The position numbers and the translations under genes are program-made. From assembly GCA_031772625.1 (NCBI GenBank), contig CM062818.1, positions 1,682,864,167 through 1,682,928,166 of the forward strand: 64,000 bases of DNA, given 5' to 3'. The notes below the pieces were generated by a model, which made no database searches, was not told the DNA's origin, and saw only the letters and a program-made list of their open reading frames with translations. This DNA is from Pinus tabuliformis. Taxonomy: Eukaryota > Streptophyta > Pinopsida > Pinales > Pinaceae. The first letter of the stretch is position 1. Each line of letters opens with the position of its first letter. Shown one piece after another: positions 1 through 10,149 of the stretch.

Positions 1-869
1 TTATTTGTACAAGTTTCATCTAATTTCAAATTGTACTCATAATTGTTCAAATTTTCCATTCTTTGTTGTACCATTCGGCTCAAGTCTCATTGCTACACTT
101 TGTTTGAGACCTGTTGATCAAAATTTTCAACAAATTTTCCAGATTGTTCAAATGTTCTAAGTTTTTTTTGTTTAAAATGGAAATAGTGATAAAATAGAAG
201 GGAAATATATATAGAAACAACAAAAAATAATATGCAGTATACCACAAATAGTAATTTTTGTGAAATAATGTTGATATTCACTGCTGGTATTCATGGCAAG
301 TAAATTATTCATCCCTCCCAGTTGTGAATAATCAATGACAATGGTAGCCAGGGGTTAAATTTGAATAATGAATACATAATCAAATTAAGAAATTGTTTAC
401 ATGAATTCTACACTTTCTACACTTTAGGCAAAGAAGAAAGCAAAATACAAAAATACAATCTAAAACAAAGTAAACTAAAAAACAAATTATCAAGCATTAA
501 AATTGAACTAAACTAAACTAACACAGATTGGAAAAACTCATAATGAGAGCCAAAATTGGCACTCCTGTAGCATTTGAGGTTAAGAAAAATCGTTGTAATT
601 TAAAACTTAGTTATTATTTAAAACCACACTAAAATAATTTAATTACAGTTTAATTTTAAACTAATTTTAACGCAAATAATTTATAAATGCAAATAATTTA
701 TAAATTTAAATTTATATGATTTCTTTTAAGGAATATAATCTATAAACTATTTTATTTAAAACATTTAATAATCATAATTGCCCACAGGCGAATATCTGGA
801 AAAATTCAAAATAAGCACAAATTTGACCATTTAAAATGCAATTCGACACCAAACCTAGATTGACTCTCT
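1..869. other. AT-rich spacer, no gene seen
   Basis: This stretch is strongly AT-rich with runs of A and T. Its only open frame of note is 62 codons on the minus strand with a low-complexity hydrophobic translation, which I regard as chance. No repeat boundaries or RNA gene were recognised. Confidence 0.6.
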
Positions 870-875
870 TTTCTT

Positions 876-1410
876 TTGTTTCTGCAATTACTCGGCATAA
901 AATATAACCTGGTGATTACATTATACAGGGCCGATGGGTTTTGCAACTTCTCCACTTTAACACATCTTGACATGACTGAGTGCGACCATCTAGAGAAGCT
1001 TCCGGAGCGATTTGGAGAAGTAACAAGTTTAAGAAAGCTAATTATGACCGGTTGTCAGAGTCTACAGAAGCTGCCAGAAAGTTTCTGCCAACTCAAGTAC
1101 TTGGAGCACTGCGAGTTCTATCACTGAAAGGCTGCGACAAGCTAAAGAAGCTCCCTGAGGATTTCCAATGCCTCACCTCATTGGAAGTTCTGGATGTAAG
1201 AAATTGCTCTAAGTTGGAAGGGAAATGGATAGACAGCATGCTAAAGATGAAGATGCTACAAATTTTGCGCATAGCAGGAAGCGAGTTGTTGGAGGAAAGA
1301 TGGGAGAAAATTCAAGCACAACAATGCAATCAATCATGGTCTTGTGCTGTGTATACAAAGGAGGTGATCCACATTTTCAAACATGTTTTCTGTTCCCACA
1401 TTATAATTAA
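876..1410 (+). pseudogene. LRR fragment of a TIR-NBS-LRR-type resistance gene
   Basis: The translation shows about four leucine-rich repeats of the plant NLR kind, with the cores LTHLDMTECDHLEKLPE, LRKLIMTGCQSLQKLPE, LRVLSLKGCDKLKKLPE and LEVLDVRNCSKLEGKW. Such repeats form the ligand-sensing and autoinhibitory part of intracellular immune receptors. No TIR or NB-ARC domain (P-loop, GLPL, MHD) lies upstream, so this is only the C-terminal part. An acceptor-like AG at 928-929 precedes the first repeat, suggesting an exon start at 930. The reading frame changes between repeats two and three, near 1095-1115: the first frame stops at 1127 and the LRR pattern continues in another frame to about 1360. 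A donor-like GT follows at 1364. The shift could be a mutation or an unrecognised intron. I read it as a decayed fragment. Confidence 0.7.
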
Positions 1411-1505
1411 CTCTTTTTATGTTTAGATCCTAAAACATATCACAGGGAAAAAATTGCAAAGCATACATTATTTTTCCTTTCCACTCACTTTAGCTTTCTC
1501 TTCAG

Positions 1506-2096
1506 GGTTTATCAAATGAGGAGAATCTTCTAAAGCAGTTCCAATCAGAATTTGATAGCATGCTCACTAATGGAGAAGGAAAGCCACTGAATATATCTGG
1601 TCGTCCTCTCAACACGCTGCTGCTTGTTATGTTTGATGGCCATCAGGAATTCTATCTTGATTATGCTTTTCCTTTTCCTTTACTTGAGGAGAGTATAGAT
1701 GATTTATTTAATTTCGAAATGGTTTATTTTGGCCACCATTGGGATCAGTTGCCTAAGAAAGTGGCGGATAGAATAGTGGGGCATGCTCCTGCTAACAGAG
1801 ACACTAAAGCATTGTTTCAAAGACTGCTCTCATTAGTTGATCATTTCGAGACGGACTTTGACCGGAAACTTACCAGCAGTTTCCAAATGACCGCGGAAAC
1901 TTACCAGCAGTTTACCCCTGCCTGGAGGTGGTCAAAACTTACCAGCAGTTTCCAAATGACCGCGGAAACTTACCAGCAGTTTACCCCTGCCTGGAGGTCA
2001 CCGGCCCGCTGCGGCAGCTGCCCAATTAAATCAATCAATAATGCGTGCCACGCCATCGCCGTCTTGGCATTTATAACTGAAATTGTCAGTTTTTAA
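1506..2096 (+). CDS. Unidentified exon-like open frame downstream of the LRR fragment
   Basis: An open frame runs from a pyrimidine-rich acceptor (AG at 1504-1505) through to a stop at 2096. The first in-frame ATG is at 1560. The part up to about 1860 looks like real protein: mixed hydrophobic and acidic composition, with short stretches such as LLLVMFDGHQEFYLDYAF and WDQLPKKVADRIVGHAP. From 1866 on the frame is made of a 69-bp tandem duplication and then low-complexity sequence, so the natural exon probably ended near 1860. I do not recognise the family. Its position directly after the LRR exon, with a plausible intron between (about 1364-1505), suggests it is the post-LRR C-terminal exon of the same resistance gene. 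That is inference. Confidence 0.4.
   Translation, partial: GLSNEENLLKQFQSEFDSMLTNGEGKPLNISGRPLNTLLLVMFDGHQEFYLDYAFPFPLLEESIDDLFNFEMVYFGHHWDQLPKKVADRIVGHAPANRDTKALFQRLLSLVDHFETDFDRKLTSSFQMTAETYQQFTPAWRWSKLTSSFQMTAETYQQFTPAWRSPARCGSCPIKSINNACHAIAVLAFITEIVSF
1866..1998. repeat. 69-bp tandem duplication
   Basis: Two near-identical copies start at 1866 and 1935, a period of 69 bp, so the frame is kept. Each copy itself contains the core ACTTACCAGCAGTTT twice, about 31 bp apart, so the repeat is nested. It marks the end of recognisable coding sequence in the preceding exon. Confidence 0.9.
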
Positions 2097-2099
2097 TAT

Positions 2100-2243
2100 G
2101 CCCGTCAAAATGACGTTTTCGAAAATTATTTGCAAGTTAGAGATGACGTTTAAATTTTAAAATAAATCGTATTTTACGTGTAAAATCGCCAAAAACTTGC
2201 ATACGGGCGTCAAATTTAACCCCTGCTGGATGCTTTCAAGCAC
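2100..2243. other. Short spacer before PPR copy 1
   Basis: This AT-rich sequence does not match the upstream regions of the other PPR copies. The shared leader and presequence seen in copies 2 to 4 are missing, so copy 1 is joined to foreign sequence near 2250. The last 25 bases resemble an internal PPR segment (the CTTTCAAGCACTTGCTTT core), so the junction may involve a local duplication. Confidence 0.5.
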
Positions 2244-3817
2244 TTGCTTTTGAGCGCCACTGCAGACACCCGCATTAAAACACTCTGTCGCACCAACAGA
2301 CTTCAAGAGGCACTGGATACCTTCAAGCACTTGCTTTCACCTAAATCAACATCCACCCCCACTCTCATCACCTGCAATCTCTTGTTAAGTAGCCTGCTTC
2401 GACGGAATCAACATGAATCTGTATTGTCTGTTTATAGGCTTATGATTGAAGCCGACATTATCCCAGATCTCATAACTTTGAACATTATCATCCATTGTCA
2501 CTGTGAAACAGGTAGAATGGATTATGCGTTCAAAGTGTTTGAAGGAATGGAAGCTTATGGGTATGTTCCAAATGTCGTAACCTTCAATACCCTCATCAAA
2601 GGGCTTTGCAGGAAGTTCAGAGTGGAGGACGCTATCAAGGTTTTCAACCAAATGAGGAGCAAACAACAAGCTCCTAGTCTTGTTACTTATACTACCCTAA
2701 TAAATGGGTTCTGCAAGGCCGGGAAATCCTACGAGGCTTTCGGGTTGTTAGCTGTTATGCTGCAAAAGGGCTATGAGCTTGACATAATCACATTTAGCGC
2801 GTCTGACAAACACATATCCCCTAATGTGATCACATGCAGTGCGCTTATTGATGGTTTATGTAAGGAAGGCAAGTTGGACGAGGCGATGAAGTTCTTCTCT
2901 GAAATGCCTGACAAAAACATATCCCCTAATGTGGTCACGTACAGTGCGCTTATTGATGGTTTATGTAAGGAAGGCAAGTTGGCTGAGGCGAGGAAGCTCT
3001 ACTCTGAAATGCCTGAGAAAAACATATCCCATGATGCTGTCGCATGCAATGTGTTTATTGATGGTTTATGTAAGGAAGGCAAGTTGGACGAGGCTATGAA
3101 GTTCCTCTCTGAAATGCCTGACAAAAACATATCCCCTAACGTGGTCACGTACAGTGTGCTAATCAATGGTTTATGTAAGGAAAGGCAATGGCGGGAGGCC
3201 ACCGGAGTACTTCATGAGATGCTAAACAAAGGGTGCAATCCAGATGTTATCACATGCACCACTGTTATTGATGGTCTTGGCAAAGAAGGCAAGCTTCAGG
3301 AAGCTCTCGGGTTATTAGATGTTATGGTGAAAATAGGCATTCCACCTGATCAAATAACATACAGTACACTTATAAATGGATTTTGCAGAGCGGATAATCC
3401 GGAGAAGGCATAACATACAGTACACTTATAAATGGATTTTGCAGAGCGGATAATCCGGAGAAGGCAGGGGAGCTTCTTCGGGAGATGCCAGAGAAAGGTT
3501 GCAGGCCTGATCTAGTTAGTTATAATACATTAATACACGGGCTTTGCAAGCATAATAGGATAGACGAAGCTCACCAGATCTTCTATGAGATGAAAGGCCA
3601 GGGTCAGAGCCCTGATATTATCACATACACCACATTGATGAATGGACTCTGCAGAGTGGGTAACCTGAAGGAGGCAATAAAATTATTCGAACAGATGAAA
3701 GACAGAGGTCATGGGCCTGATATGATTACATATGCCACCATCATGGACGTACTATGCAAGGAAGGCACACCCCAAAACGCCAATAGAATATTGGATGAGA
3801 TCTTGAAAAAAGTTTGA
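2244..3817 (+). pseudogene. PPR copy 1: P-class pentatricopeptide repeat protein, restorer-of-fertility-like, frameshifted
   Basis: Tandem 35-residue PPR motifs fill the whole frame, each with a core like VVTYSALIDGLCKEGKL followed by EMPEKNISPN. P-class PPR proteins of this style bind organelle RNA, one base per motif, and many act as fertility restorers in mitochondria. There is no ATG at the 5' end matching the other copies; the homologous part begins at the ATADTRIKTLC segment (about 2258), so the organelle presequence is lost. One motif is shortened near 2795-2815 by an in-frame deletion. A 56-bp tandem duplication (3355-3466) stops the first frame at 3411-3413; motifs resume in another frame from 3485 and end in ILDEILKKV at 3817. 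Without the duplication the frame would be about 505 codons. Non-functional as it stands unless the duplication is an assembly artefact. Confidence 0.85.
3355..3466 (+). repeat. Perfect 56-bp tandem duplication disrupting PPR copy 1
   Basis: Positions 3355-3410 and 3411-3466 are identical, beginning TAACATACAGTACAC. Fifty-six is not a multiple of three, which explains the change of frame inside an otherwise continuous PPR array. Copies 2 and 3 have the segment once. Confidence 0.95.
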
Positions 3818-5690
3818 TACTTGTGTTGTGACATTAAGTTGTAAATAAAAGCTTCTGTAACGATATTGCTGAAATGCACCTCGCAAGATTTAGTAAAAGG
3901 GAGTAAATTGCAGTTGATGAAGTACACGGACGACTTCGGTAATAATGCACTATCTGAAACAGGTATGGTGGCTGAGTTGATCAAGTGGTACACGTGGAAT
4001 TTCAATAAGAGTGCATCAGGTGTTTAATATTAGGAGAGGACGTTACAAATCATAGGAGTGGTGAGTTACAAATTGATCTGATATTTTCTTAGTCATGACA
4101 TTGTTTCAAAGGTTGTTAATAGATTGATAAGGATTTCAAAAATGTTATACAAAGTGTTAGACTTTTCTTCAGTTTAGATTGTCTGAAGTGGTCCTGAGGA
4201 AGCGTTTTATCGGAGTTAGTATTTAGCAAATCGCTTCCAATAATCGCAACTTCTAATGTAGGCAAAACAGATGGACTTACTGTAATAGCACCTATTAGTA
4301 TAAGACTTGCCGGCAACCATATAAAATACCATCAAGTCAGTTTTATGCGTGAAAATTGATGAACTGGGTTTGGTCTACTCATGGCTTGATCTACCAGTTG
4401 GTGAGTTACTATTGCTGAATTGTTTATGGTTAGTTTTAGGTAAAAACTAAAATAGATGGTTGATCAATCGGCTGTCAAACGCATTCAGTAATTAATTTTG
4501 TTTGAGAGTGTGACATTAATTATCACTTTCCCTGAGGTCATGTAATTTATTAAGATTCACTGTAATAAATGTGACCTGGCAACATGGGGATTTGCTTCAC
4601 TAGGTTTGGTATTATTGCATTGAAGGTAGTTTGACTGTATGACCACTGTACTTTAGAGGCTACGTGGCAAAACAGTCTACAAGAACAGCATGAGAGTATG
4701 GAGGCAGAGATAGGACATTATTCACAGTATGATGGCAGAGATCGGACATTATCCAAAAAGGTCTGATCAATCTTACTCTATGCAGACTTTACTCTGTGGC
4801 TATGTCATGATTTAACTGTCCTAATTAGCTGCATGCATATATGAAACTCGAATGGCAGTACACAATGATTAAAACCTTACTGTAGATTCACTTCTCACAG
4901 GCTGTTAAGTTCAACTAGTTTAACTTCCTCTGCATGGCTAATGTGCAATACTAGCTCCAAGCTTTGCTTCTTACAGGACATATGATTAGAATATACAGAA
5001 ATTTGGATTCACAGGTCACAGGCTGTTAAAATCAATTAGTTTGACTTCCTCTGCATGGCGAATGTGCAATACTAGTCTAAGATTTGCTTCTTACAGGAAA
5101 TATGATTAGAATATACAGAATTTTGCTTCTGCTACTAGCTGGTGAATATAATATAGTCTTTGCTGGAAGTGAACACCATCAAATTTGTCTACTATATATT
5201 GCACTAGACATATGATTTGCAATCTCGTGTTTTTTCGTTTCTAGTCTTCAATGGGTGTGGCTTGGGGAACTTTGATTCCAATAGCTTTGGGATCATAGAA
5301 ATAGTATAGCTCGGTATATATTTATAATATTATTTGGGATAAAAATTGAAATGTTTGGTTTGCTTAATGTGAAATGCCAGGGAGCAACATCTACAAGAAT
5401 TAAAGTTAAGTGTCCTTCAAGAATTAGTCAACAGGAATGACAGGTATTGGTCAGCTATTGATCTGTTGTCTTCATTCAAAATGAAATCCAATTTTATTAT
5501 TTTACATCATAGGATTCCTATTGAAATGTGAGAATTCCAATAAAGAAAGATATAATTTCTGGATTTCTTTATGTTTTTGTTGTATCCTATCATATTGTAA
5601 TTTTATATAATGCAGACGAGAACTTGCAAATTTGGTGCGACGTGGAAATTCCATACAAAGAACGAAGTTCATGATGGGTAGGTATGAATG
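3818..5690 (+). other. Conserved 3' flank of PPR copy 1
   Basis: This non-coding stretch is closely similar to 28009-29892 (copy 3) and more distantly to about 15253-17100 (copy 2) and 54089-55665 (copy 4). The first 200 bases probably include the 3' untranslated region. No open frame is conserved between copies, so I annotate it as duplicated flank only. Confidence 0.75.
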
Positions 5691-6182
5691 TCTTGTGTAG
5701 TTAATGGAGGTTACAAAACAAGAAAGAAATAAAACCGACAACAACCATACAAGTAATAACTCAGGATTTACGTGATAAAACCTTGACAGAGTGTAAAGGA
5801 AACATCCACGGGGCAAGGGATTGGATTTTCTATTCAATCAATGAAATGATTCTCTGTTACAATAGTTCGGGATTCATCAGTTTTATAGGAGCCTCCTTAG
5901 TTACATAACTGCTGATTCGGTATGAAACTGACTTGTCAATAACTAAAACAATTTATCCAAATTTACATTTACATTAATTTGTTGTCAAATTACCAACAAA
6001 CTCCACCTTGACAACAATTTTCCTAATCCCTTGCCCATGCCCATTCATCATCTTTTCTGCAAGCCAAGAAAAGCTAAACACCATCGCAGCTTCTCTACTG
6101 TAACTGGCTTTGTGAATATGTCTGCACAATCCCTTGAAGAGCTACTTTTCCGCCATCAATCACATGTCTCAGAAAATGATAC
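5691..6182 (-). mobile_element. Truncated copy of Copia-2: one LTR plus its adjacent internal end
   Basis: A 303-bp LTR lies at 5696-5998, beginning TGTAGTTAATGG and ending TTACCAACA. It is preceded by TCTTG at 5691-5695. About 180 bp of internal sequence follow, matching the RNase H end of the minus-strand Copia-2 (30202 onward). The match breaks near 6182, where LINE sequence begins. The site and the TCTTG flank are the same as for Copia-2 at 29898, so this is the same insertion event carried by segmental duplication and then cut. Confidence 0.85.
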
Positions 6183-6520
6183 CTTTTCCGGAACTACAAG
6201 GGGTCGTTGAATATTTTTCAAAGATGTATCAAGCCAGGGTGGATGTGGACCTTGCTAACCAATTGGATAATTCCCATATGTATCCTAATATGTTCACCAC
6301 AAAGGATAATCAACGTATTCATTCGCCTATATCTCTCGAGGAAGTGGAGGTGGTTTTAAAATTTTTGCAAAAGACAAGAGTCCAGGTCCAAATGGTTGGA
6401 TAATGTAATTGTTTTTACATTTCTTTGACATCATGGGTCACGACCTACTTCGCATGGTGGAGGAGTCTCGCACCTCTTGCAAGATTTCATCTTTTGCCCC
6501 CATGTATGCTCCTCTTCAGC
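6183..6520 (+). mobile_element. L1-type LINE fragment (N-terminal part of reverse transcriptase)
   Basis: A decayed frame reads VVEYFSKMYQAR, then SLEEVEVVLKF, then (after a frameshift near 6370) DKSPGPNGW. That order and the last motif are typical of the region just before the fingers of plant L1 reverse transcriptase. It continues briefly with a DLLRMVEE-like segment and fades after about 6520. From 6520 to 6797 I see only decayed sequence. It is a separate fragment from the LINE that starts near 6798. Confidence 0.6.
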
Positions 6521-6797
6521 TTTATCTAGACCCATAAGAAGGGATTATCCCTGGATTTCTCATCCTTGTCTTCCCTCAACTTCGTAGCCATTCTGACTTA
6601 CCCTAGTCCTTGCGATGCCTCTACCTCACTTCTAAAAACTACTCCCAATTTTTAGAACGTCTCAATTAGGAAGAAGAGGCCAATTAAAAGGACTTAGCTA
6701 GAGACATTTATCCACACAGGGGTCTATTTGAGGAGTTTTATTATCCTATGGATATTTCTAGGGCCCTTAGAGCATCTATGCCCCTATTGAGGGTCTC

Positions 6798-9700
6798 CTA
6801 TGATCATTATCTCCTTAAACATCAAAGGAGTTGAGGGGCCTCCCAAGCACCGAGCCCTCTGCATACTAGTATTGTCTCAAAGGCCATCAATCATCCTTTT
6901 TCAGGAAAGCATGGTATCTGCAGATAAAGCCAAAGAAATCCTTATAAATATATGCCCAGACTGGTGTATTTTCACTGCTAATGTGGTTGGTCACTCTCGG
7001 GGTCTTTCCATGGATGAAATCAAAATGATTCTCAATTCTTTTGCTAGAGATAAAAGTCCTGGGCGGGATGGTTGGTCTGTTGAGTTCTATTTAGCCTTCT
7101 TTGATTTGATCGGTTCGTAACCCTTAAAAGTTGTTGAAGAGGTGCGAATTACTGGTAACTTAGGTTTCAAGGGAAATCAATGCTACCTTCTTAGCTCTTA
7201 TTCCAAAAATCTCAAAGTCTGCTTCATTTGACGACTCTCGTTCAATTTCTTTGTGCAATCTTATTTATAAAGTGATCTCCAAGGTGATTTCAAATAGATT
7301 GAGGAATGTTCTTTCTTCTAACATCTCTCTGGAGAAGTTTGGATTCTTCTCTAGTAGAGTTATTCATGATGCTATTGGAGTGGCTCAGGAGGCCATCCTT
7401 TCCATTAAAATAAAAAAGTGCAACACTGCTATTCTCAAGGTGGATTTGGTAAAAACATATGATAGGGTAAATTGGGGTTTTCTAAGACTCCTATTAGATA
7501 TTTTCTTTGACTTGCAGGTAACAAACTCAATTATGGGTTGTATTTCCTTTGTTAATTTTGCAGTCCTAGTTAGTGGTTCACCTTTTGCCTTATTTTCAGC
7601 CTCTAGGGGTCTGCGACAGGGATGTCCCCTATCTTTGCTGTTATTTATTCTTTTTATTGAAGGCTTAAGTGGGATGATATCTATGGTCAAGTCTAATGGT
7701 TCCTTGAAGGGTGTTAAGATTTCCAAAAACATAACTCTTACTCATTTTCTCTTTGTGGATAATGTCTTGATCTTTGGAGAGCGATCGGTTAGAGAATGCA
7801 AGATCTTCAACTCTATTTTTGACTCCTTTTTTGCGGCCACTAGAATGTTGATCAACCAAGGTATGTCCTACTTTTATATGCACAACGCCACAACTGATAT
7901 CTCTGAGAGGATTATCATCTTTCCCCCACTCAAAATGGTATCTTTGGAGCAATGACTTACCTATCTCGGTTATTGACTCAAGCCTAAATGTTATTTGGTG
8001 GAAGACTAGAATTGGCTTCTTAAATGTAGTCTGTGACGCATTAACAACTGGTGCTACAAGTGGTTTTTGATTGGTGGTAGGAAGACACTTGTAAAATCAG
8101 TATTGGAGAGTATACTCGTTTACTAGCTCCCATTGTCTAAGGTCCCTAAATTTGCAATCAATAGAATCAGGTAAGATTTTTTCATTTTTTTGTGGGCAGG
8201 GAAGAAAGAACAGGTTGAATTTCACTTGGCGAAGTGGGAGATGTTGTCTCAACCTAAATCCTATGGAGGATGGGGCTTTAAGAACCTTCACTAGTTCGAC
8301 TCGACTCTGGCAATGAAAATTTTGTGGCAAGTGATCACCGATACAGGTATTTAGATCTCAATAATCGCTGACAAATACTTGAAAGATTGACCCTTTCAGA
8401 ATGGCTTTGGATGGCTCAATCCTCAACCTACAAAGGAGGATTGAATATTTGGAAAGGCTTGGTGATTATTATGCCTAGGATAAAAGGATGGTTGGTGTGG
8501 GATATCGGTGACGGTAATAACATCAAGCTAGGAGTGGAACCATTCATTGGAGGTACATCTTTTTTTTTCTTTAGATTGTCACAAGATCTTATTAATCAAA
8601 TTAATGCAGATGGCATAACAATGCTTAGTCACACATTTATGCTAGGCTCCAAATTCAACTTCAATGGCAGATGTAAGACTTCAACGAATCTGGGTGTGTA
8701 GGGTAATCTAGCAAAGGAGTGGGAGGGCTTCATCCTAAAATTGTCCCGAGGTGGTCTCATTCCTAATGATAGTAAGGATGCCATTGTTTGGAAAAAGAAT
8801 CTAGCAACAGGTCAAATTTCACCCAATCTAGCCTATGCAATGATCACACAAAAAACATTGTCCCATAGGTGAAATGGTAGAGTCATAAAATCTAGAGTTG
8901 GGACATTCCTCAAAAAATTAAATGTTTTACTTCCTTGGTGTTAGAAAACATGATTTTAATGTGGGACAACCTATCTCGTTGTGGGTTCATGGGGCCTAAT
9001 GCTTGTGTTCTATGTAAGCGAGGTCCAGAAACAAATGAACGTCTATTTTTCCAATGTGATTTCGTTGTTACTCTGTGGTAGGAAGTCCTTGTGAGCCTCA
9101 ACTTTCGACTTTCAGGTCCATTGAGTTACTTGGAGACAAAAATCTCTTGGTGAGACTAAAATATGTGGAATCATAAATCCCTTCCATTTTATGTGGCTTG
9201 GGGAATCCGGAAATCTCGTAACAAATTGATCTTTGAAAACCGCCCTATCAACATCCACGAGATCTTGCCCTAGATTCTCGGTTTTTTCCATGACTATTTG
9301 AGATAGAAAAAACCTACAACACAACGCCTTATTGCTTCTCCCTTGGCTTTCTCTGTGTATAACTCTGGATTCTTTGATGGAGCACAACAAAATGGAGTCT
9401 TCGATGGAGGAGCTATTATAAATCTCTATGGAAATACCGCATTGCATATTTATATGAACATGTGGATGGGTTCCAATACAAAAGCAAATATAATTTCTTG
9501 GTGGGCCCTTGGCCATTGCTTCCATTAAGGTGGTTTCACTTCATGTTCAAGGAGACTCTCAGTGTGTGGTAGGGTGGATTAAAGGGAGCTATCAACTTAA
9601 AGTTATTGATATTTTTTGCAGGAAGGAGAGAATTAAATTCTTGAAAGAACACTTTCAACATCTCTCTTTCCAACATGTTCATAAAGAGTTGATTTGTAGG

Positions 9701-9990
9701 GCAAATGCTTTATCCAAAAGAGGCCTACTGGAAGATGAAGATTTAATCATTGTGGAAAAACTCTAGGACAACCAACTTCAGTGGAGAGGGTGCTTTCCGG
9801 CCCCTCCTAACCATTAGCTTCTGCCTCTCCAATTTTCTTAGTCATTTTTGCTTATATGTATAGATATTAGTGGTCTAGTCTTTTGACTTTTCTTTTTGTG
9901 AGTCAATGTTTGTGTCCTTGAGGCTGTTTATGTATTGCCTATAATTTTTTTGGTCTTGGATACCTCAGTAATTAAAGTCCCTGTAGTATC
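6798..9990 (+). mobile_element. Decayed L1-type LINE with endonuclease start, reverse transcriptase and RNase H
   Basis: The element opens with the N terminus of an apurinic-type endonuclease (ISLNIKGVEGPPKHRAL, 6800-7000). It jumps, by internal deletion, directly to the pre-RT motif ARDKSPGRDGW. The main RT block is at 7251-7955, with KVDLVKTYDRVNWGFL, GLRQGCPLSLLLF and the catalytic box as FVDNVLIF instead of the usual FADDVLIF. Downstream come many stops, a degenerate zinc-binding segment near 9000-9070, and an RNase H domain in two frames (FFDGAQQNGVFDGGA at about 9370; LHVQGDSQCVVGWIKG and CRANALSKRGL at 9540-9720). L1 elements copy themselves by target-primed reverse transcription. The RNase H tail is typical of a plant L1 lineage. 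The element is clearly dead. Confidence 0.8.
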
Positions 9991-10149
9991 TAATCCTTCT
10001 GTAGCTGATGGAATAGTTGGTGTTTAGTTTTGGGTACATTTTTTGTTTCTCCTGGGCTAAATGTCTATTTATGCTCCTTATTACAGTTCCCAACTAGTTG
10101 TTGAAGATGTAAGAGTTGATCTCAGTGACTATACTTCTTTTCTTTATTA

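Noticed and set aside
1866-1998. ACTTACCAGCAGTTT duplicates as protein repeats
   Set aside because: The duplication is at DNA level with a second internal repeat and runs straight into non-coding sequence.
9112-9525. 137-codon minus-strand ORF in the first LINE
   Set aside because: It is antisense to the recognisable RNase H and zinc-binding region of the LINE.
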